From Actinomycetes bacterium (GTDB lineage Bacteria; Actinomycetota; Acidimicrobiia; Acidimicrobiales; RAAP-2): a stretch of DNA of 64,000 nucleotides. A model generated the notes under the pieces. The model saw only the letters and a program-made list of their open reading frames with translations. It did not search any database and was not told the DNA's origin. The translations under genes were made by a program, and so were the position numbers. The stretch covers positions 434,001-498,000 of the forward strand of contig JAJZUS010000001.1 in assembly GCA_021848365.1 (NCBI GenBank). Direction: 5' to 3'. Below, piece by piece: positions 59,547 to 64,000 of this stretch (positions within the stretch are counted from its first letter, which is position 1; every line of letters begins with the position of its first letter).

Positions 59547-60955
59547 TGCCCCGGCGCGTCGCCGACCTCTCGATCCGGGCGCGCCTGACGCTGTTCTTCG
59601 TGCTCTCGATCGCGGCCGTGCTGCTCTTCACGGCCCTCGCGCTCGTCGCCCTGGTGCACCGCTCCCTCGTCAACGGCGCCACCAACCGCGTCTCCGACGC
59701 CCTCGCGCAGGTGGAGACGCGCCTCGCGACGGCCCCGCTGCCGAGCACCGGTGTCCTCACCCTGCCCACCACGAACGACGTCGTCGTCCAGGTGACCGAC
59801 GCCACCGGGCGCCACGTGTGGGCCGCCTCGACGGCCCTCGGCGGGACGCCGCCCCTCGCGCGCGCGGTGCCCGACAACGCCGCCGTCTCGGGGCTCGACG
59901 CGGTCCTCGTCGCCTCGCCCGCGACGGCGTCGCTGCGGAGTCAGTTGAGCCAGGGGGCGGTCGAGTCGATCACCACCTCGCGCGGCTCGGCCCTCGCCTT
60001 CGGCTTCGTCTACGGCACGGCGATCACTCACTCGGTGACGGTGCTGCTCGCGAGCGTCGCCGTCTCCTTCCCCCTCCTGCTCGTCATCGCCGGGACCCTC
60101 ATCTGGTTCGGCATCGGGCTCGCCCTCGCGCCGGTCGAGTCGATCCGCCGGCGGGTCGAGCGGATCGCCGCCCGCGACCTCACCGAGCGGGTCCCGGTGA
60201 CCGGGGGCGACGACGAGATCGCCCGCCTCTCGCGCACCGTGAACGAGATGCTCGACCGGCTGGAGTCCTCGAGCCGCTTCCAGCAGGAGTTCGTCTCGAA
60301 CGCCAGCCACGAGCTGCGCAGCCCGCTCACCACCCTGCTCGCGACGGTGGAGCGGGCCCGCACCGACCCGTCGGCCGCCGACGTGCCGGCCGTCCTCGAC
60401 CGGGTCGAGCGCGAGGGCCGCCGCCTCGACGCCCTCATCGAGGACCTCTTCTGGCTGGCCCGCAACGACGAGCACCGCATCGAGTTCCGCCGCGTCGACG
60501 TCGACCTCGACGACCTCCTCTACGAGGAGGCGAACCGCATCCGGGCAATCACCGAGCTCACCGTCGACACCTCGGAGGTGACGCCGACGCGCGTGGTGGG
60601 CGACCCGGCGACCCTGCGCCGCATGGTCCGCAACGTCGTCGACAACGCGGCCCGCTACGCCCGCCGGGAACTGCGCTTCAGCGCCCGCTACGAGGACGAC
60701 GAGGCGGTGATGCGCATCGCCGACGACGGCGAGGGCATCGACGTGACGACGGCCGCCCGCTACTTCCAGCGCTTCGTGCGCTCGGACCCGGCCCGCGCGC
60801 GGACCTCGGGCGGCACGGGCCTCGGACTCGCGATCGTCGCCGACATCGCCGCCCGCCACGGCGGACGGGCCCGCTTCGTGCCCGTCCCCGCGGGTAGCTG
60901 CCTCGAGCTGCGGGTGCGGCGCGACGGCGCGGGACGCCTAGAGTCGGCCCGATGA
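59546..60955 (+). CDS. Membrane sensor histidine kinase
   Basis: The 469-residue protein has two membrane segments (about 8-38 and 165-195) around an extracellular sensor region of about 125 residues, then HAMP (ALAPVESIRRRVERIAARDLTERVPV), the HisKA box FVSNASHELRSPLTTLLATVE with phosphoacceptor His255, and the HATPase motifs NVVDNAARYA (N box), IADDGEGID (G1) and TSGGTGLGLAIVADIA (G2). It pairs with the OmpR regulator just upstream. The sensor region shows no known fold by eye. Confidence 0.95.
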   Translation: MPRRVADLSIRARLTLFFVLSIAAVLLFTALALVALVHRSLVNGATNRVSDALAQVETRLATAPLPSTGVLTLPTTNDVVVQVTDATGRHVWAASTALGGTPPLARAVPDNAAVSGLDAVLVASPATASLRSQLSQGAVESITTSRGSALAFGFVYGTAITHSVTVLLASVAVSFPLLLVIAGTLIWFGIGLALAPVESIRRRVERIAARDLTERVPVTGGDDEIARLSRTVNEMLDRLESSSRFQQEFVSNASHELRSPLTTLLATVERARTDPSAADVPAVLDRVEREGRRLDALIEDLFWLARNDEHRIEFRRVDVDLDDLLYEEANRIRAITELTVDTSEVTPTRVVGDPATLRRMVRNVVDNAARYARRELRFSARYEDDEAVMRIADDGEGIDVTTAARYFQRFVRSDPARARTSGGTGLGLAIVADIAARHGGRARFVPVPAGSCLELRVRRDGAGRLESAR

Positions 60956-61698
60956 ACGCCCGTCAGCTCGCCGATCAGCTCGCCGCCCCCGTCGGACGCC
61001 TGGGGGCCGCCTTCTACTTCGACCCCGGCACGGTCGCCGCCGGGCAGGCCCTCGGCCTCGACGCCGTCGCCTTCTACGGCCTCGGTCGCGGGGGCGTGCT
61101 CGGCGACGTGACGGCCGAGGAGGTCGAGCGGGTCTTCGTCTTCTTCGCCCCCCGCGCCATCGAGCGGATCTGGTCGCGCCCGCGGGTCACCCACGACCCG
61201 GCGACGACCGCCGCGAGCTACCTCGCCGCGGCCGACGACTACGCCCGGCGGACCTTCGCGACCCTCGACGCCGACCTCGCCCCCCGGCTGGCCGCGGCCG
61301 CCCACGCGGCGGCCGACGCCGACGCCCCCGGGACCCACCTCCTCGCCGACGGCTACGCCCGCCTCGGGCGGGCGGACGACCCCGTCGCCGACGCCTACCG
61401 CGGGGTGATCCGCCTGCGCGAACTGCGCGGGGCCCTGCACGCCGAGGCCCTCGCCGAGGTCGGGATCGCGCCCCTCGTCGCCTGCTACCTCGACGGTCCC
61501 GCGGGCTTCGCCCTCCACGGGTACCGCGAGGAGGAGATCCCCGCCGTCACCGACGAGGACCGCCGGGCCTACGAGCGCGCCGAGGACCGCACCAGCGAGC
61601 TCGTGGCGGAGCGCCTCGGCGTCCTCCCCGAGGACCGGGCGGCCGACCTCCTCGCCGGCGTCACGGCGATGGCCGACGTGCTCGACGCCCCGCGCTGA
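60952..61698 (+). CDS. SCO6745-like protein of unknown function
   Basis: The 248-residue alpha-helical protein starts RQLADQLAAPVGRLGAAFYFDPGTVAAGQALGLDAVAFYGLGRGGVLGDV, a pattern I associate with the actinobacterial SCO6745 group (uncharacterised, sometimes listed as SalK-like). GYARLGRADDPVADAYRGVIRLRELRGALHAEAL is a second conserved-looking block. No membrane segment, signal peptide or catalytic motif is evident. ATG overlaps the kinase stop (ATGA), placing it in the DoxX-Rieske/two-component operon. The family name is from memory. Confidence 0.65.
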   Translation: MNARQLADQLAAPVGRLGAAFYFDPGTVAAGQALGLDAVAFYGLGRGGVLGDVTAEEVERVFVFFAPRAIERIWSRPRVTHDPATTAASYLAAADDYARRTFATLDADLAPRLAAAAHAAADADAPGTHLLADGYARLGRADDPVADAYRGVIRLRELRGALHAEALAEVGIAPLVACYLDGPAGFALHGYREEEIPAVTDEDRRAYERAEDRTSELVAERLGVLPEDRAADLLAGVTAMADVLDAPR

Positions 61699-61717
61699 GC
61701 CCCTCTCGCCGTCCCGT

Positions 61718-61723
61718 TACCAT
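61718..61723 (+). promoter_or_regulatory. Leaderless-type -10 box of the small membrane protein gene
   Basis: TACCAT lies 8 nt before the GTG at 61732 in a 33-nt gap with no ribosome-binding site. Confidence 0.4.
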
Positions 61724-61731
61724 CGGTCTCG

Positions 61732-62232
61732 GTGGCGGGATACGCGCGCGGGCTGCGCAGCTGGGTGGTGCGACGAGGACCGGGTGACGCCCTGCTCGTC
61801 ACCCTGGTGCTCGCGGCGCTGCTCGAGACGATCTGGATCGTCTACCTCGCCCTCTACCTGCCCCACCACTACGTCGCCATCCACTGGAAGGCCGCCTGGG
61901 TCGGCCTCGACGTGGGCCAGGTGGCGGCCCTGCTGCTGAGCGCCTGGGCCGCGTGGCGGCGCCGGGCGGTGCTCGCCCTCTTCACGAGCTCGGCCGGGAC
62001 CATGCTCCTCATCGACGCCTGGTTCGACCTCACGACGGCCCGTCGCGGCGACCAGCTCCAGAGCCTCCTTTTCGCCGTCTTCCTCGAGATCCCCTCGGCC
62101 CTCGCCCTCTACTGGGTGACCCACCGCACCATCCGGGCGATCAACGCCCCGCGCATGGGCGAGCTCGGGATCCACTCGGTGCGGCAGTTGCCGATCGGCC
62201 CGATCGACCCGCGCCGGGAGCGGTCCCGCTAG
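61732..62232 (+). CDS. Small polytopic membrane protein, unknown function
   Basis: The 166-residue protein has four membrane segments (about 20-42, 58-77, 80-100, 112-132) with short loops and a basic C-terminus ending RQLPIGPIDPRRERSR. HHYVAIHWKAAWVGLDVGQV and IDAWFDLTTARRGDQ hold polar residues between helices. I do not recognise the family. It may follow the two-component operon by read-through or use its own leaderless promoter. It converges with ogt, the TAG stops sharing CTAG. Confidence 0.7.
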   Translation: MAGYARGLRSWVVRRGPGDALLVTLVLAALLETIWIVYLALYLPHHYVAIHWKAAWVGLDVGQVAALLLSAWAAWRRRAVLALFTSSAGTMLLIDAWFDLTTARRGDQLQSLLFAVFLEIPSALALYWVTHRTIRAINAPRMGELGIHSVRQLPIGPIDPRRERSR

Positions 62233-62690
62233 GCGCGCTCGAGGCCGAGGAGGAAGCGCTTCGCGTCGAGGCCCCCGCCGTAGCCACCGAGGCCCGTCGT
62301 CGCGACGACCCGGTGGCAGGGGACGACGATCGGCCAGGGGTTCGCGTGGTTGGCCCCGCCGACGGCCCGCGCGGCCCGGGGTCGGCCGATGTCCCGGGCG
62401 ACGTCGGCGTAGGTCGCGGTCGCGCCGTAGGGGATCGCCGTGAGGGCGGCCCAGACGGCCCGCTGGAACTCCGTGCCGACCGTCTCGTCGAGGGGGAGGT
62501 CGAAGGTGCGCCGGCGCCCGGCGAAGTACTCCCCGAGTTGCGACGCCCCGCGGGCGACGGCCGCGGGCACGGTCGTCACCCTCGAGGCGCGGGGTCGCTC
62601 GTTCGGCATGAGGATGCGCGAGATGACGGCGTCGTCGCCGACGACGCCCCAGGGTCCGACGGGGGAGGGGACGACGACGGTGACGTTCAT
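62229..62690 (-). CDS. ogt: Methylated-DNA--protein-cysteine methyltransferase
   Basis: This suicide enzyme removes O6-alkyl groups from guanine in DNA. The 153 residues carry GTEFQRAVWAALTAIPYGATATYADVARDIGRPRAARAVGGANHANPWPIVVPCHRVV, with the acceptor Cys in PCHR, the Asn hinge and the Arg finger of the helix-turn-helix. LGGYGGGLDAKRFLLGLE closes the protein. The N-terminal domain is short, as in actinobacterial Ogt. Its promoter must lie in the 62691-63266 intergenic region. Confidence 0.95.
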   Translation of the reverse strand: MNVTVVVPSPVGPWGVVGDDAVISRILMPNERPRASRVTTVPAAVARGASQLGEYFAGRRRTFDLPLDETVGTEFQRAVWAALTAIPYGATATYADVARDIGRPRAARAVGGANHANPWPIVVPCHRVVATTGLGGYGGGLDAKRFLLGLERA

Positions 62691-63266
62691 GCCGCCTTTC
62701 TAGCGGATGAGACCGATCCCACGAGAGACGGAGATCGGCCCAACTCTCCTCCGTCGCATGGACCCGCGGGCGCGTGGTGGGTGAGTCCCGTATCGGTCGA
62801 TCCCACTCGTCCGTCACCGTCGCCGCGACCCAGTTCCGTCTCACCGTCGCACGATGCGCCTCCGCATCCGTGCGAGGGAGCGATGAAATGGGAGCCACGC
62901 AGCCCTCGGCCGCAACGTACGGTCGGAGGATCGGGGCACGACTCGGTAGCCACGAAGCGCCGAATCAGGGGTCGGGACCGACGAAGTCCCGCCGGCAACC
63001 TCGTCTAATAGGTCACCCAATTTCGTGGTCAATAGGCTCTAGTAACCATCACACACGACGCTGATCTACAGAGAACATCACCAACAGAAGTTCATGAAAA
63101 TGAGGGAATAAATGAACTCAGAATAACGGTGACGTCGGTCAGTGAGAAGAAAAGTCTTCCGTCGGGTGAAAATAAATCATTCCTTTCGAGTCGGAGCGAC
63201 TCCCAGAATGGATAAGATATCGGGTCCCGTTACTGCGCTCGCAGACCCCACGCCAGGAGGACCCCC
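62691..63266. other. 576-bp intergenic region, partly AT-rich
   Basis: This is the only gap over 300 bases. The first 310 bp are GC-rich and non-coding by my reading; they contain GCGAGGG (62872-62878) and CCTCGTC (62999-63005), which could close a long structured RNA, plus a GTCGGGACCGAC element. From 63006 to 63240 the DNA is clearly AT-richer. It holds several -10-like boxes (TAATAGG, TAGGCT, TAAGAT) and small hairpins (GAAGA-AAAG-TCTTC, 63146-63159). The short track ORFs here show no domain, ribosome-binding site or codon pattern like the neighbours. Confidence 0.5.
63188..63218 (+). promoter_or_regulatory. Promoter with palindrome upstream of the right-edge secreted gene
   Basis: GAGTCG-GAG-CGACTC (63188-63202) is a perfect 6+6 palindrome, and TAAGAT (63213-63218) is a plausible -10 about 17 bp from its centre, so the dyad would cover the -35. 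The start codon is 48 nt further on. Confidence 0.4.
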
Positions 63267-64000
63267 TTGTTTCGACGGCTCTTTCGCAGTGCTGCCGCAC
63301 TCGTCGCGTTCGTGAGCGTGGCCTCGCCGATCCTGGCCATCGCTCACCCGGCCGGGGCCTCGACGGTCACCTACAGCGCGAGCCAGTCCTTCACCCCACC
63401 CTCGTCGAACTTCGCGGGAGCGAATGGTGGGGGCGACGGCTACGCCATCGCCGCCTACAACGGCCGGATCTACAACGTCTTCCACCACCAGAGCTTCTTC
63501 GGCCTGATGTGCCACAGTGAGAGCACCGCGGCCTCCTGCTGGAGCAGCTACAAGACGATCACGGCGACGGTCGGTGGAACGACCGGGGTCACCTTCGGCA
63601 CCCCGGCGAAGGTGGGCCTCTACGTCGACCAGTCCACCGGATACCTCTACGCCTACGCCGTGCGGAACGACAACCTGCAGCCGGGCGTCGTCTGCATCGA
63701 CCTGAACGCGGCCGATAGCGTCAGCGACCCGGTGTGCAGCGGGACGGGGGGGCAGCCGCCCGCGTGGACCCCTCTGGCGGCCGCGGGTCAGACGGCCTGG
63801 GGCTCGTCGAACGCCGACTCGCTCGGAACCGTGACCCCCGCGTACTACGGCGGGAAGCTCTACGCCTGGAACCCCGTCCCCGGACAGGGCGTCTTCGCGG
63901 GCGGTGGCGGGGCTACCGGTTACGGTGACAACGCGCTGCTCTGCTACGACATCGCGCTCCAGGCCCCCTGCGCCAACGAGCCCTTCCCGCTGTCCGGCGT
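63267..64000 (+). CDS. Secreted Cys-containing repeat protein, 3' truncated by window edge (not in ORF track)
   Basis: A frame from TTG 63267 stays open to the window end (244 codons) and is missing from the ORF track. CCAGGAGG lies 6 nt before the TTG. The N-terminus FRRLFRSAAALVAFVSVASPILAIAHPAGA is a signal peptide with AGA cleavage site near residue 31. The mature part repeats an aromatic motif followed by a Cys pair: NGRIYNVFHH...MCHSESTAASC, GYLYAYAVRN...VCIDLNAADSVSDPVC, GKLYAWNPVP...LCYDIALQAPC. Such roughly 60-70-residue repeats suggest a beta-propeller-like surface protein with disulfides. No family is recognised. Confidence 0.75.
   Translation, partial: MFRRLFRSAAALVAFVSVASPILAIAHPAGASTVTYSASQSFTPPSSNFAGANGGGDGYAIAAYNGRIYNVFHHQSFFGLMCHSESTAASCWSSYKTITATVGGTTGVTFGTPAKVGLYVDQSTGYLYAYAVRNDNLQPGVVCIDLNAADSVSDPVCSGTGGQPPAWTPLAAAGQTAWGSSNADSLGTVTPAYYGGKLYAWNPVPGQGVFAGGGGATGYGDNALLCYDIALQAPCANEPFPLSG

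Noticed and set aside
62774-63064. Small ORFs in the 576-bp gap (62774-63064 +, 62841-63032 -, 62953-63008 region)
   Set aside because: No ribosome-binding site, no domain, and they end or begin in the AT-rich part; frames do not show the strong third-position GC of neighbouring genes.

Overview
The window is a 64 kb piece of a very GC-rich genome that reads as a free-living actinobacterium. The signs are an actinobacterial cytochrome oxidase subunit IV (CtaF), a GuaB3-type IMP dehydrogenase, a decaprenyl-phosphoryl-arabinose precursor set (UbiA/DprE1/DprE2), a three-gene Sdh1-type succinate dehydrogenase, a CIRCE-controlled groES-groEL pair, and many RTG start codons placed 6-8 nt after a TANNNT box, as in leaderless transcription. 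Acidimicrobiia is my best guess from the combination of genes and the Thr-rich secreted proteins, but that is inference. I see no phage, IS, CRISPR, rRNA or tRNA. Both edges cut a gene: rpsI on the left, a secreted repeat protein on the right.

Layout. 1-8837: a housekeeping run on + (rpsI, glmM, glmS, acpS, alr, family 4 uracil-DNA glycosylase, tsaE, tsaB, rimI, tsaD, pdxH), mostly joined by start/stop overlaps; it supplies UDP-GlcNAc precursor, D-alanine, holo-ACP and the tRNA t6A modification. 8834-18632: an MFS exporter, the heat-shock groES-groEL unit under two CIRCE-like operators, monomeric isocitrate dehydrogenase, an FAD amine-oxidoreductase, and a TetR regulator convergent with an MMPL transporter. 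18698-25836: Nudix hydrolase, guaB3-guaA-pcrA, and a membrane-anchored phosphodiester glycosidase-like protein. 25838-28840 (-): ubiA-dprE1-dprE2, the arabinan donor pathway.

28927-36765: a B12-binding mutase subunit, sucC-sucD, then purN-purH-folD-cupin-metF (purine and one-carbon metabolism), and mdh. Together with idh and sdh this puts several TCA-cycle steps within 30 kb. 36924-43957: a DUF2157-like membrane protein, the sdhC-sdhA-sdhB-SCP2-nucleoside phosphorylase operon (-), and a LysR regulator. 44028-47131: three consecutive secreted proteins of unknown function divergent from the LysR gene. 47219-53811 (-): a second MMPL transporter, ctaC-ctaD-ctaF, and tatA followed by an alkylsulfatase-type metallo-beta-lactamase. 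53881-57552: AzlCD, a CopD-like protein, enoyl-CoA hydratase, a GH1-like protein that appears to lack the catalytic acid, and DedA. 57631-62690: a DoxX-Rieske fusion in an operon with an OmpR/HK two-component pair, an SCO6745-like protein, a small membrane protein and Ogt. 62691-64000: the only long non-coding stretch, then a secreted protein running off the edge that the ORF track misses.

The observations I rate highest are the arabinan-precursor cluster whose DprE1 has Ala where mycobacterial DprE1 has the benzothiazinone-reactive Cys, the DoxX/four-Cys/Tat-type/Rieske fusion wired to a two-component system, the LysR-linked secreted trio with an internally duplicated member, the degenerate GH1 protein, the recurrent leaderless promoter pattern, and the reuse of CTAG as the shared stop of convergent gene pairs.
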